Part shown: one piece after another, positions 11,771 to 21,556 of the stretch
How the letters are laid out: every line of letters starts with the position of its first letter
Position numbering within the stretch: the stretch's first letter is position 1
Assembly: GCA_028583605.1 (NCBI GenBank)
Contig: CM053327.1
Coordinates: forward strand, 27,143,629 to 27,207,628
DNA length: 64,000 bases
Direction of reading: 5' to 3'
Source of the DNA: Dastarcus helophoroides
Taxonomy: Eukaryota > Arthropoda > Insecta > Coleoptera > Bothrideridae
Position numbers and translations under genes: made by a program
The notes under the pieces: generated by a model
Databases searched by the model: none
Seen by the model: only the letters and a program-made list of their open reading frames with translations
What the model was told of the DNA's origin: nothing

Positions 11771-12596
11771 GGATTAAATACTTCAAACACAAAATGTTTT
11801 TTTTTTCAGAATAAACTTTAAAACTAAAAGAAAAAAGTTAAAACTAACCAATAATTTTAGACTGAATTCATTTTCATGTTATTTCTATGTTAAAGTCAAT
11901 GAATTTTGATGGAACGAACTGGTCCTTGGTTATCTTCAAAAATTGAAATACAAATCTTGTCCCCTGAAACCAAGAAAGATTAAAAAACACAAGACGAATC
12001 CGTGTTGTGTTTTTTTAATGTTTTTTGGTTTCAGGGGACAAGATTTGTATTTCAAAGTCAATGAAAATAAAAAAGCTCAAAATTTCAATTAAATTAAAAT
12101 ATTCTACTTTATTTTTAAACGATGAAATTAAAAAGATAAAATTAGAACTTCGGATGTATCTGGAAATCTCGACTTTTATTTTAACATTTTTACTTTGGTT
12201 ACGAAAAAGTTTAAATTAAGAGAAAACGAAATTTCGAAAAAAAGATTGAAAGTTTAAAGCATTTGCTTCTACTTTACACTCAAAGGTAGAATTTGAAATT
12301 TAGAAAAAAGAGTCGAAGACAGTCGGGCAGAAACTTAAAATTTCTAAGGTCGTGAGCATCAAAGAAAAAATTTGACAATTTCCAAATTAACGTCAAACTT
12401 CTACAATATTTTCTTTTGATATATTTTCTAGATTTTTTGTTCGACTCGAAATGTTGCGATTGTTTTTTGATTTTTTTTATTATTTGTTGTTGTTTTTTTT
12501 TCCACTTTGAACTTAAGATCATCAGTAGTAATATTTCAGCTTCAGTAGCAATTTTTCGATGTTAGTCTCGAAATTTCGACTGTAAAATTAAAATTA
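11771..12596. other. AT-rich repeat with an inverted fold-back copy
   Basis: No gene. 11911-12055 is an inverted copy of the dispersed fold-back family: the left arm reads GGAACGAACTGGTCCTTGG on the + strand and the right arm reads GGTTTCAGGGGACAAG. The remainder is CGAAATTTCG-type repeat. Confidence 0.5.
11911..12055. repeat. Dispersed fold-back family, inverted arms
   Basis: Left arm (about 11911-11992) is the reverse complement of the right arm (about 12003-12055). The central ribozyme-like segment seen in other copies is missing here. Confidence 0.6.
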
Positions 12597-13330
12597 CAGT
12601 AAAACCCCGCTTAACGCGGGGGTTACGTTCCAACCAAGTAGAGCGTTACACGAAACAGCGTTAAACGAGGTCATTTCTTCATGTACATAATGGGGGTAGG
12701 GAAAAACGGGTGTAAAAAGCAAGTCACCATTCACGTTTAGATCATTCGGATTCTTCTGCATTTCCAATTTTCCGCTTTCTCATCAAAAAGTCTCCTAATG
12801 TATTTTTCTTGCGTGCCCTGTAAGAAGTTGTCAACACGTGGGAAAGGCATCCTTGTCTTGCCTTTAAATTCCTATCAAAATCTGCTTCATTTTCAATAAA
12901 TTGGTTTATAATTTCTGTTATAGTGGCTAACCTGGTTTTTAGAAATGCCGTTGAATATTTTTTTTGTTCTTCAGAATCACTATTTTCAATATTTTTGTGT
13001 TGTTCTCGATCCAGTATTTCCTTGAGCTCATCATCAACATTTCTTTGAGATGTTCTACATTTCTAAATCTGTTTCGCTAATTCGACTATTTCGTTGATAT
13101 CAACAGAGTTTCTAGTGTCACCGTCCTCGTTTAGATCTTGCCAAATATTTTGACAAACTCCATTCAAACCTTTTTTCGTAACCTCATAAAAAAATATAAT
13201 GTATGTTGTATGTACTTTAAATTTAGGGGAAGCTCAGTTGTGCCTGCAATTTTCACGTAATCTCATTATTCCAATAAAAAAGCGTTAAACCGGAACAGCG
13301 CTAAACGGAGCAGCGTTAAGCTACTCCTAT
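12597..13330 (-). mobile_element. pogo/Tigger-type transposon remnant
   Basis: The left end is TA followed by CAGTAAAACCCCGCTTAACG, a typical pogo/Tigger terminus (target TA, end CAGT). Near 13278-13320 the AGCGTTAAACCGG and CAGCGTTAAGC strings are the decayed opposite end. In between, on the minus strand (about 13195 to 12742), lies the C-terminal part of a transposase. Confidence 0.65.
12742..13195 (-). pseudogene. pogo/Tigger transposase C-terminal fragment
   Basis: Minus-strand translation reads WQDLNEDGDTRN, INEIVELAKQI, a stop, then VDDELKEILDREQ, FLKTRLATITEIINQF and LGDFLMRKRK, ending EESE-stop at 12742. The acidic segment followed by a basic LGDFL-type tail is what Tigger/jerky proteins carry after the DDE domain. 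The DDE domain is not present. Degenerate and non-functional; the superfamily call leans on the termini as much as on the protein. Confidence 0.5.
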
Positions 13331-14131
13331 ATCTTGATTTTGATCAGGAACATAGTCGAAATATGAAAACAAGTTTTGAGAAAAAAATGAAATTTTGATT
13401 TCAAAAGTCGAAAGTTAAAGTCTAAATTAAAGAAAAAGATATGGGAACTTTAAAAACAGTCAATTACGAAACTGAGCATTTTAAAAATTCAGTTTTTTAA
13501 ATTCTTTTTCTCTCCTTCATTATTGGGACTTAGAACTCCACTGTAATCTCAAAATTCCAAAAAGAATGTCTAAAGTAAAGTAAACTAAAATAAGTAAACT
13601 AATGTTTCAAGTTTTTTTCGAAATATGAACTTGTTTCTCAAAATTCAGGAGTCTAAATTTTTAAATTTAGAACTTCGAATTCTTTTTTACAAATATCAAG
13701 TTATTTCTCTGAAATTTAGACTATTTTTCCTAAACTTTCCCCTATTTTCTTTTTTTTTTTCTTCATAATTTCGACATTTAATCAAAAATTCGACTTTTGG
13801 TAGAAATGGTTTTTCTTGTGAAACCTTAACAATTTATTAGCTCACGTGTTAATTTCAGTTAGCAAGAAATCTAATATTTGCAAAACTATGGATTTACTAA
13901 AAGAGTGAATCATATTAGGTCTCATTTTTATTTACACAAGTAATTTAAATTTTAAAAATATGTAACATAAATATATATCTAAAATATTTCAAGCCATTTC
14001 AAAATAATTTCCTTTGAGTAACTTATATTAAATATATCACAATTAACTAAAAGTTTGGTGGCCAAGCAGTCAGTGAAATCCAGTCCAAAAATTCTTCATA
14101 GATCGATTCTGATCCAAAAAATAATCCTAGA
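13331..14131. other. AT-rich intergenic DNA downstream of eclosion hormone
   Basis: No gene seen. The minus-strand poly(A) signal AATAAA at 13932-13927, about 200 nt past the eclosion hormone stop, is a plausible end for that transcript. Otherwise degenerate repeat. Confidence 0.5.
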
Positions 14132-14429
14132 CTAGTCGAACTTCGTCAAAAAGGGCGCTATCGAGGCAATATCTTCGCAATCTGGTATTATTTTCCCTTT
14201 GAACTTGACACAAGCGTCCGCACAAAGTTGTCCTTCGAAATAGGGTCCGAACATTTTCTTACATTGCGCGCAATTTCTAATACAAACACCTGCAACAAAG
14301 ACGTGGACATTTCAGGTTTTTTACCTCATTAAACCAGTTAGAACGAGGACAACGCTACTTACCGATTGGATTGGCGTCAATTTGGAGAAACAAGGACACG
14401 ATCATTAAAAGAAAAACTGCGCGTTTCAT
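14132..14429 (-). CDS. Eh: Eclosion hormone precursor
   Basis: Two coding exons, 14363-14429 and 14132-14289, with a 73-nt intron (GTAAGT..TTGCAG), encoding 74 aa. Residues 1-19 form a signal peptide (MKRAVFLLMIVSLFLQIDA). The mature part starts NPIG and holds six cysteines at 25, 29, 32, 45, 49 and 60 in the eclosion hormone spacing, within NCAQCKKMFGPYFEG, CVKFKGKIIPDCED and SIAPFL, all diagnostic of the family. In insects this neuropeptide acts through a membrane guanylyl cyclase on Inka cells and neurons to trigger ecdysis. The segment before the first cysteine is only about five residues (NPIGV), shorter than in the well-known moth hormone. The ATG at 14429 lies just after acceptor-like TTTCAG and TTTTAG sites, consistent with an upstream 5'UTR exon. 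Confidence 0.92.
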
Positions 14430-15130
14430 CCTAAAATGAAGAAATTAATCTGAAATAATTTTTATTATTAATATTTTTTATTATTAATATATTTTATTAT
14501 AAAGCGAAGGTCTACAGGTTTAGTTTTCGAAGAAAAAGACGCGCAGCTAACTCGAGATTTACCCGAAGAAGCAAATCTTTTATTGTCTTCAATAAATAGG
14601 GGGAACCAATCGCTTAAACTTCCGTTTTCCGAAAAAAATCATCTAACCAGTTTGTCGCTTATCCTTGTCCAGTGTGTGGAAATTGAAAATATTTTTTGCG
14701 CTTTAGTGCAGGCAAAGAACCAGCAAGGACATAAGACCCGGATGCTTGACATTTCTGTGTTTCCGGAATGCTATTTGTCATTTGTTTATGAAAGCGTGCA
14801 CGGCACACTTGAAAAAAGCGTCCCATTCGAAAAGATTTATTAGGTGACATATTGTGTGGTTTATGCTAATGAGCCATATTATAATTAAGATTGATTCGTC
14901 CAGTATCTAAATTTGTAGTTTGGGTTGTTGACATTTTTCCTACATTCTAGAACGTTATTTTGCTTCTGAAGTCATCGTACTTTAAAAAGAAATGATGTTT
15001 TTTTTTTCAATTTTTTTATTATGTGTATTTCATTTTTAAGTAACACTTTGTGTTGAGTATTGATTGAATGGATACGTAGAGCAACGGATGCTAAATAAAT
15101 ACTAAAGTTAAATATTCGAACGATACTTAC
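14430..15130. other. Likely 5'UTR intron of eclosion hormone
   Basis: Region between the putative 5' exon donor (15130) and the acceptors before the ATG. No other gene recognised. A plus-strand open stretch at 14583-14843 has no recognisable domain and is treated as chance. Confidence 0.35.
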
Positions 15131-15162
15131 TTCTATTCTGTGGTCACTTAAAACTATACTGG
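15131..15162 (-). other. Putative 5' non-coding exon of eclosion hormone
   Basis: Minus strand: a TATA box at 15193-15186, an initiator-like CCAGT at about 15162-15158 some 33 nt downstream, then a perfect donor GTAAGT (15130-15125). The next downstream acceptors are just before the eclosion hormone ATG (about 14450-14432). That would give a 5'UTR intron of about 0.7 kb. Inferred from signal order only. Confidence 0.4.
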
Positions 15163-15185
15163 AAGAAAATGGGGTAGTCATTTCT

Positions 15186-15193
15186 TTTATATA
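15186..15193 (-). promoter_or_regulatory. TATA box, likely eclosion hormone promoter
   Basis: TATATAAA on the minus strand at the expected distance from a CAGT initiator-like site, followed by a consensus splice donor pointing at the eclosion hormone gene. Confidence 0.4.
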
Positions 15194-15904
15194 CTTTTTT
15201 ACACCCTCGAAAGCATTGTAGAGAACTGATTAATTTGATTTCCTAAAAAGGCATCTCTAATGTCATTAGAGGGTAAATCACAACGGGAGGCTTAAGTGGT
15301 TTATCAAACAAAAAGTACATGTATTGTCCTAGCCACATGTTTGAAAATCTTGTTTGAGTAATTATTATTTTTACTTGCTCTTCAATATTTACAATTGGAT
15401 TTGTAAAATATTACAAAAAACTTATTTAATATAATTCAAAAAATATATCATTCCGATTTCCGATAATTCTTGATATTAATAAATTATTAAAAGGTTCCAC
15501 GCGTGAATATGTATCCTTGAGTTATCGAATATATTTCTGTTTTGTTAAAAATGGATAATATATTATTCTTAAATTATTGCGTGTATTAGCATAATAAATT
15601 CACAATGCTGTTGCTAATGTTGGTCCATTTTGAATATTCAAACATTTTTCTGTATTTTTACTTATCAACTTATTATACTTAGTACATTCCCTGGAATCTT
15701 TGTGCGAATTTTCCTGCCTCATTGACTTATCGCTTCTCTCCGCTTCCTAATACTTGTATGCCCTCAGATTTATAAAATTAACCAAAGAAAAAAGAATGTA
15801 CCCAAGCACTTATTTATGTACTACTTAAATTTTATATGGATACTAGGGCTTGTGAATTTAGCGACTTTTTATTTGATAACGAAGGCTTCCACGGCCAGAG
15901 TCAG
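15194..15904. other. Upstream flank of eclosion hormone
   Basis: AT-rich, not made of the bulk repeat, no gene seen. It would contain the upstream regulatory DNA of eclosion hormone if the TATA assignment is right. Confidence 0.4.
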
Positions 15905-16029
15905 TAGAGGATATACTTCTTCCGGGACTGGACATGTCAAAGAACTAATAAAAGTGTTCGACGTTTCGCCCACCATCGCTCTCTTAGATACTTATACGAC
16001 TGACTAACGGCTTTAAATTGGAAGTGTAT

Positions 16030-16092
16030 ACAACCACCGTACCAGGCTGACGAGGCCAAGGAAGGCCGAAACTAGTCTATGGTTGCGGTTGT
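16030..16092 (+). ncRNA. Hammerhead ribozyme, type I architecture
   Basis: Every core position is met: CUGACGA (16047-16053, consensus CUGANGA), stem II GGCC/GGCC (16054-16057 with 16064-16067, loop AAGGAA), GAAA (16068-16071), and a one-pair stem III C-G with a UA loop, then the cleavage triplet GUC (16075-16077). Stem I forms on the outside: ACCA (16041-16044) pairs with UGGU (16080-16083) and ACAACC (16030-16035) pairs with GGUUGU (16087-16092) across an internal loop. Short stem III type I hammerheads are known from Penelope-like elements and retrozymes. Activity is not shown. Confidence 0.65.
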
Positions 16093-16349
16093 ACATATTT
16101 TCAATTTTAAGCACGTTTAACTATTTAATTACAGAACATTTAATTGGTCATTTGTCAAAATCAGAACACGCCAACTCAGTATGTCCACCATACCAGAGGC
16201 GAAACTCTTTTGAATTGAAAATTGCTACAAAAGATAAGAAAGTTTAGACAGAAGAGCACGGTAACTCAGTATGTCCACCATATCAGAGGCGAAACTCTTC
16301 TGAGAGGAAAGAGGGAAAGGGAAACTTTATATACCATTCGTCTGCGCGA

Positions 16350-16992
16350 TCACTCCCGAAGATTTTCGATGGTTGGTTTTCAGCTGGAGGAAAGCATGTA
16401 ACCGTCGCCTCTGGTGTGGTTTTTGGGGAATTTTTGGATTTCAATGGCCGCGCGTATCTTCCTACTATAGTAATTGGGAATATTGGATATAATTGAAATA
16501 TTATCAAAGAGAATCTTATGTCCGGTCTCATGTTGATGTTCCGCAATGGCTGACTGCGAAAATAAACCAGACCTAAGACATCTTTGGTGCTCTAGTCTTA
16601 AATGATCGCCCCGTTTCTCCGATGTACACTGAACCACAAGAACGAGGAACCCTGTACACACCGTTAGAACAAAAGGATGAAATTTTATCTTTAGGAGATG
16701 GGAGAATCTGTTGGATCTTCGAGGATGATGAAAAAATGGGTTTGATGTTATGTTTTCTTCAATAATTTTCCGATTTGATCTGTTACTCCGTGAACATAAG
16801 GAAGAAAGGCTTTAGAAGAAATTATTAAATTTTGTGGAGGACGAGGGGTAGGGTGAAGATGTCGTTTAATGACATTGTCGTGCGATTTGTAACCATGGTT
16901 GCGGAGGTTGAAACGAATTTTTTTCAACTCGTCTGAAAGATTTATCGGTTGTGAAATTGCTACAGCTTCGTGAAACCTAGTAAATTTATGAC
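16350..16992 (-). pseudogene. Penelope-like reverse transcriptase thumb and GIY-YIG endonuclease (broken)
   Basis: Minus strand. The upstream part reads KFTRFHEAVAISQPINLSDE and YVHGVTDQIGKLLKK, the end of a Penelope RT, followed by a stop and frame change. It then reads PSPKDKISSF, GVYRVPRSCGSVYIGETGRS, the GIY-YIG core, then after a further frameshift AEHQHETGHKILFDN, PNYYSRKIRAAIEIQK and DGYMLSS. A TGG-to-TGA change follows before KPTIENLRE and the true stop at 16350. At least two frameshifts and one nonsense change, so inactive. In intact elements the GIY-YIG nuclease cuts target DNA for insertion. Confidence 0.85.
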
Positions 16993-17054
16993 AGAATGTT
17001 TTTGGTAAGGGTAATGATGGGACTCTGCATGCAAATAACGATTAGTATGGGTGG

Positions 17055-17258
17055 GTCAGCATTGCGGAACATCAACATGAGACCGGACATAAGATTCTCT
17101 TTGATAATATTTCAATTGTATCCAATATTCCCAATTACTCTAATAGGAAGATAAGCGAGGCCACTGAAATCCAAAAATTCCCCAAAAACATCAACAGAGA
17201 CGACGGTTACATGCTTTCCTCAATCTGGAAACCAACCATCGGAAATCTTCTGGAGTGA
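17055..17258 (+). pseudogene. Second, inverted copy of the Penelope GIY-YIG C-terminus
   Basis: Plus strand: AEHQHETGHKILFDN, NRKISEATEIQKFPKN, RDDGYMLSSIWKPTIGNLLE and the TGA at 17256-17258. It keeps the tryptophan that is a stop in the other copy. The N-terminal half of the nuclease is missing. Confidence 0.8.
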
Positions 17259-17520
17259 TCGCGCAGACGAATGGTATATAAACTTTTCCTTTCCCTCTTT
17301 CCTCTCAAAAGAGTTTCGCCTTTGGTATGGTGGACATACTGAGTTACCGTACTCTTCTGTCTAAACTTTCTTATCCTTTGTACCAATTTTCAATTCAGAA
17401 GAGTTTCGCCTCTGGTATGGTGGACACACTAAGTTACCGTGCTCTGATGTTGTGAAATTGGCCCTTTCATTTTTGCATATTCCCTTATATTTCTCTTTTC
17501 ATTTATTGTTTCTTTTCTTT

Positions 17521-17563
17521 GTTCCTGAAGAAGCCCTCTTCGATGGTGGGCGAAACGTCGAAC
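17521..17563 (+). ncRNA. Hammerhead-like motif in the Penelope terminal repeat
   Basis: GUUC-CUGAAGA-A-GCCC..GGGC-GAAA-CGUC-GAAC. Stem I (GUUC/GAAC, 17521-17524 with 17560-17563) and stem II (17533-17536 with 17548-17551) pair. Two departures from canon: one extra base after CUGAAGA, and stem III has no loop (C next to G), so it could only form as a dimer. The copy at about 15957-15990 in the opposite orientation has lost the 5' half. Confidence 0.4.
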
Positions 17564-17613
17564 ACTTTTATTAGTTTTTAAACACGGTCCAATCCCGGAA
17601 GAAGTATATCCTG

Positions 17614-18539
17614 GACTTTTTATTTACGTACAAATCGGTACATAAATGAAACTTCAATTTTAAATATCGATTTGCCGGTAATTTACAGGTATTTTTATAT
17701 TTTTGGGAAAATTACACAAAAGGTAGTTGGGGCTTCTTAATCAATATCAGAATATGGTATGTTTAAGGTTGGAAAATGTCCAAATTTTAAAAAAAGCCCA
17801 AATTTAGAGTCAGTGTAGTGATGCACAAAGCCAGATTTCTTGTCTTGCCATTTAACTTCTTGTCTTGTTTTGTGTTGTCTTGGTTTACTTCTTGTCTTGG
17901 TCTTAGTCTACTTCTTGTCTTGTCAATTTCTTGCTGGTTTGATTCTTTTTTGCTAGCAAGCAGGGCCCCGCGTGTAGTTGTGCAGGTTGTTCGCAGCACA
18001 AGGGCGGCTAACCGAGAAGGGCGGCTTTTTCACTGGTTGCCTAGATACAATTCCCAAATTTTCTCTACTATAGAACGCTTCAGAGCAAACAGATTCAAGA
18101 TGTTTTTTTCAGCAATAAATGTTTTCATGAAATTTCCACCTTCGATTTGAGATTTAATTCAAACTTTTCCAGTTTTAAGAACCAATCAAAATTTTAAGAA
18201 GATTATCGAAATTTTAGACTAGAATCAAGAGACGGGTCGGGTATTTAAATTTATAATTTGAAATTTTGTTCAAATATTTTTTTTACTGTGGTTATAAAGT
18301 CGAAGTTAAAATTTTAGGGAAGAAACGTAAATAGTGCACATATAAACTGTAACTGTTGAGAAAACAAATCAATATTTCAAAAATAAATTCAAAAAACCCA
18401 CCAAATTTCGAGTTTAACTTTTGACACTTCTCTTTAGATTTCGAATTTCCTTAGAAATTTTAAAATATCGTGTTTTAAGTATAATTTTTAAATTCCAACA
18501 AATTTCGAGTTTTAAGAGTCAATAGGCGATATTTATAAA
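17614..18539. other. Intergenic DNA with a CTTGTCTTG-rich stretch
   Basis: 17836-17930 is an imperfect tandem of CTTCTTGTCTTG-like units, followed by a more GC-rich stretch to about 18050. No recognisable gene. The remainder is AT-rich repeat. Confidence 0.45.
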
Positions 18540-20218
18540 ATTAAAGGATTTACTTTAAAGTAAAAAGCAAAAGGTAAGCATAAGAAGTAAAAGTTAGAAT
18601 TAAAAGGTTTTACTTTAATTCGTATTTATAATCTTTACCTTTTCCTTGCAAGCAAATCCTTTAAAAAATTAAAGTAAAAGGTAAAAACTTGCTATTTCAA
18701 ATATGATACAGTTTCTAACATTCCTCCTCGAGGTTGATGTAGGCCGTCATCAGTAGGAGAGGGGGTAGGGGTAAAGGGGGCAAATGCCCTTGGGGCCCAG
18801 GCTTCATGAGAGTCTTTAGTACCCAACTAAGGGTCAGAATATTATCATTTTCCCAGGACTCTTGGCAAGCTTGGTTATCAGATATGGCACTATTCCATAT
18901 CCACTGTCTCCTAGTGTAACTGTGTTTCTTATCCTCTTGATAACTTCACACACTACCTAATTTCTCGATATGCGAAAATCATAAACTGATCCAGGCCACC
19001 TCGTATCATTATTATTTAGTATATAACATGTTTTGGATCGCATGTATCTTGGACATTACAACTTAAAAACTTTTTTTATTTACATATACAAATTTGGTCC
19101 GCTTTCTAATATAAGCATACGTACAGTCAGGATCTCGAACAGCCCTTGGAAAAGAAAATTTGCCAAGCCCTTTCTCTTTGGTCTCCATTTTCTATTCTTG
19201 GAAAATGAATATATTTTTTAATTTTTCTTGTTTTCAGGAGGCAAAGTTTGTTTATCAACTTTTGAATATAGCAAAGGACCAGTCCGTTCCACAAAAAAAG
19301 AAAACGTAGTTCTCGGTTTATATGATTTTCTTGCACGTAAATTCACCACGTTAGTCATTGCAAACATAAATCACAGAAAACAAATAAATAATTTGATCTG
19401 TAGAAAAAAGTTAGCTTCCTAGTAGATGCATTTTTAGTGAAGCAAATCCTTTGATTTTTAAAATAAAAGCTTTTTTTATAAATACGAAAAAAGTAAATTC
19501 TTTTACTTTGAAGCAAAACTTTCAACAGCGAAGCAAAACCTTTTCCTTTAATTTCTTTTGCATAACATCTGAAGTATTTCCTTTATTTTTGCGAAGTAAA
19601 AGCTGGTACTTCTTTTTATAATTATGGACTAATATGTCGAAAAAAAAATATCGAATATCAAATTTAATGGCGTTGCATCGTAGCGTTGTAGAGAAATTTC
19701 CAGATCTTTTTTTTTGAGGAAACTCGAAAATGTGAAAATTTTTCTTTTATACATTTTGCTGCTTTTCTTTAAAAAAGTTTACCTTTTACTTTGAACCTCA
19801 AGTTGAAAAGTGCAAATTTTACTTCAATACAGAAAATAAAGAAATTTAAAATATCTTATCGTAGATTAGGATTTTGTTTGTAAATTTCAAACTTTTTTTT
19901 GATATAATTTTGTGATAACATATTTTAAATTTTCTCAGCCATTTCTCTGAACTTTGAGAAATATTATCTACTGTTTTAGTTTTTTTATGGAAATAACATA
20001 CTGTACTTGTTCCGATGTCTTTGTATATGGTCGCCCTACTCCATTTTTCTTCCTTGGCCCTGTCACAGGGGATCTTAAATTTTACTTACGGGCAGTAGCT
20101 AACAAACACAATGAGAGTAATCAAGCAACCTCCGAAGAGTGAATAAGTAAATAAACTGTGTTTAAAATCACGTCTCTTTTTATTTCATCTACCGTGAGTG
20201 CAGTGGTCCTTCGATTAA
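18540..20218. repeat. AAAGTAAAAG-type degenerate repeat and unassigned DNA
   Basis: 18540-18700 and 19435-19620 share AAGTAAA/AGCAAATCCTTT strings in mixed orientation, suggesting an old inverted element. 18720-19120 is less repetitive with no gene seen. 19221-19294 is a diverged fold-back family copy ending GGACCAGTCCGTTCC. 19954-20142 is open but unrecognised. Confidence 0.4.
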
Positions 20219-20226
20219 TGAAAAAC

Positions 20227-20360
20227 CAGGGCTTCGAATCACTATTTTTTTCGTTCCGGTTTTCGGTTTTCGTTCCGGCAGAACAATTATATCGGTTTAG
20301 TTTCGGTTTTCGTTCCGACAAAATAACGGTTTTTTCTGGTTTTTGGTTTTCGGTTTAGCT
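20227..20360 (+). repeat. hAT-like left terminus with CCGGTTTTCG sub-repeats
   Basis: Starts CAGGGCTTCGAA and continues with repeated CGGTTTTCG/GTTCCGG units. The same terminus occurs at 30288 and 43683, and its inverse ends at 50869. The matching right end is not seen here. Confidence 0.5.
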
Positions 20361-20502
20361 CCGGTTTACCCATCTTATGATTTTTTAAAGTTTTTCGAAT
20401 TAAAAATTGATTTTTGAACATAATTTAGACAATGTGATGTCTTTTTTTCTTTAATGCTACAACACGTAAATTACCTTGCCTAAAATCGAAGGAAAAACTT
20501 TA

Positions 20503-20991
20503 CAAAGCTTAAGTTAGGCCAATATTAGAATACTATTCTCATGTTTAAAGTTCAGCCGCAAAACACACTTTAGCTCTCTTGGATTCAATTCAAAGAAGAG
20601 CGATTCGCCTAATTGTCGACGAGAGTCTAACCGATTCTATCGAAACACTAGAGCACAGGCGTATGGTTGGTGACTTGTCTCTTTTCTACAAGTACTATCA
20701 TGGAAGATGCTCCTAGGAACTAATAGGATTGATCCCCCCAAGGGTAAGATTCTTGAGGCATACTAGACAGTCGGAGAGAGCAAATTCCTGTGCGGTTCAG
20801 CTTGACACAGTGGGGACTTCTGTCTACGGAGACTCTTTTTTCTATAGAATTTCCAAGTTATGAAACTTGTTACCGAAAGGAATTTTCCCCAAAAATTACA
20901 ACCTATCCTTGTTTAAGAAGGCGGTTCATCGCCATCTATCTTTGTTTCCGCATCCTACTCGCAGTGCTTTGAAAGCATAATGGGGTTACCC
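20503..20991 (+). mobile_element. 5'-truncated second copy of the CR1/jockey-group LINE
   Basis: Collinear with the 3' end of the LINE at 8356-8830 (opposite strand): SIQRRAIRLIVDESLTDSIE, then HRRMVGDLSLFYKYYHGRCS interrupted by TAG, on to SALKA-stop and GGGGTTAC. Truncation at the 5' side is the normal outcome of incomplete reverse transcription. It supplies the ancestral stop codon missing in the longer copy. Contains an in-frame stop and small indels. Confidence 0.85.
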
Positions 20992-21270
20992 TTTCCGAGT
21001 GGATTAAACTTAAAAAAAGGTATTGAATGATTTGTTTTCACATGTGACACCATTAAAAAAGCATAAACTAGAGAAGTTTTTAGATAAAAACAAAACTCTA
21101 AGTTGCTGTTAGTTTTCTTTTTAAATAAATTTAGAATTTAAACATGTTTACCACTTTCAATTCATTTTAAGGATTTGTAGCCTTGTAACTAAAATTCTCA
21201 GAGGTCGTTGCATCAAGTAATGATTTTATTCATACAAGAATTTATTTCAGAAGAAGTAAAAGAAAATTGA
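20992..21270. other. AT-rich spacer
   Basis: No gene or clear element seen. Confidence 0.5.
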
Positions 21271-21556
21271 CGTTTATACAAGTGCAAACAAAGTAGTTTT
21301 GGGATGTTGAATCGGAGATTTTGAATAATTTTAAGAAACCCCTTAAAAAATTAATTCCTCAAACTTTTAGGACCTGGGTCATTAGGGATAAAAATCTTGC
21401 AAAAAAAATCGATACTTATACAACTGCAAACAAAGTAGTTTTGGGAGGTTGAATCGGAGATTTTGAATACTTTTAAGAAACGCCTTAAAAAATTAACTCC
21501 TCAGAAAGTATAACTTTTAGGACATGGATCATTAGGGACAAAAATATTGCAAATGA
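21271..21556. repeat. Tandem duplication, unit about 142 bp
   Basis: Two units (about 21271-21412 and 21413-21556) share GCAAACAAAGTAGTTTTGGG, GAATCGGAGATTTTGAAT and CATTAGGGA.AAAAAT.TTGC at an offset of 142 nt. Confidence 0.75.

Larger units (their letters stand above)
15905..17613. mobile_element. Inverted pair of Penelope-like element fragments
   Basis: The ends are inverted repeats: 15905-15985 (..GGATATACTTCTTCCGGGA.. and ..GTGTTCGACGTTTCGCCCA) reads as the reverse complement of 17545-17613. Inside, 16165-16540 is the reverse complement of about 17060-17450, including a shared TATGGTGGACA block. Both halves encode the C-terminal part of a Penelope protein, minus strand on the left and plus strand on the right, so two copies lie head to head. 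Inverted terminal repeats and a GIY-YIG endonuclease are typical of Penelope-like elements. Confidence 0.8.

Noticed and set aside
14583..14843. 86-aa plus-strand frame upstream of eclosion hormone
   Set aside because: No recognisable domain or splice signals; lies in the likely 5'UTR intron of the opposite-strand gene.
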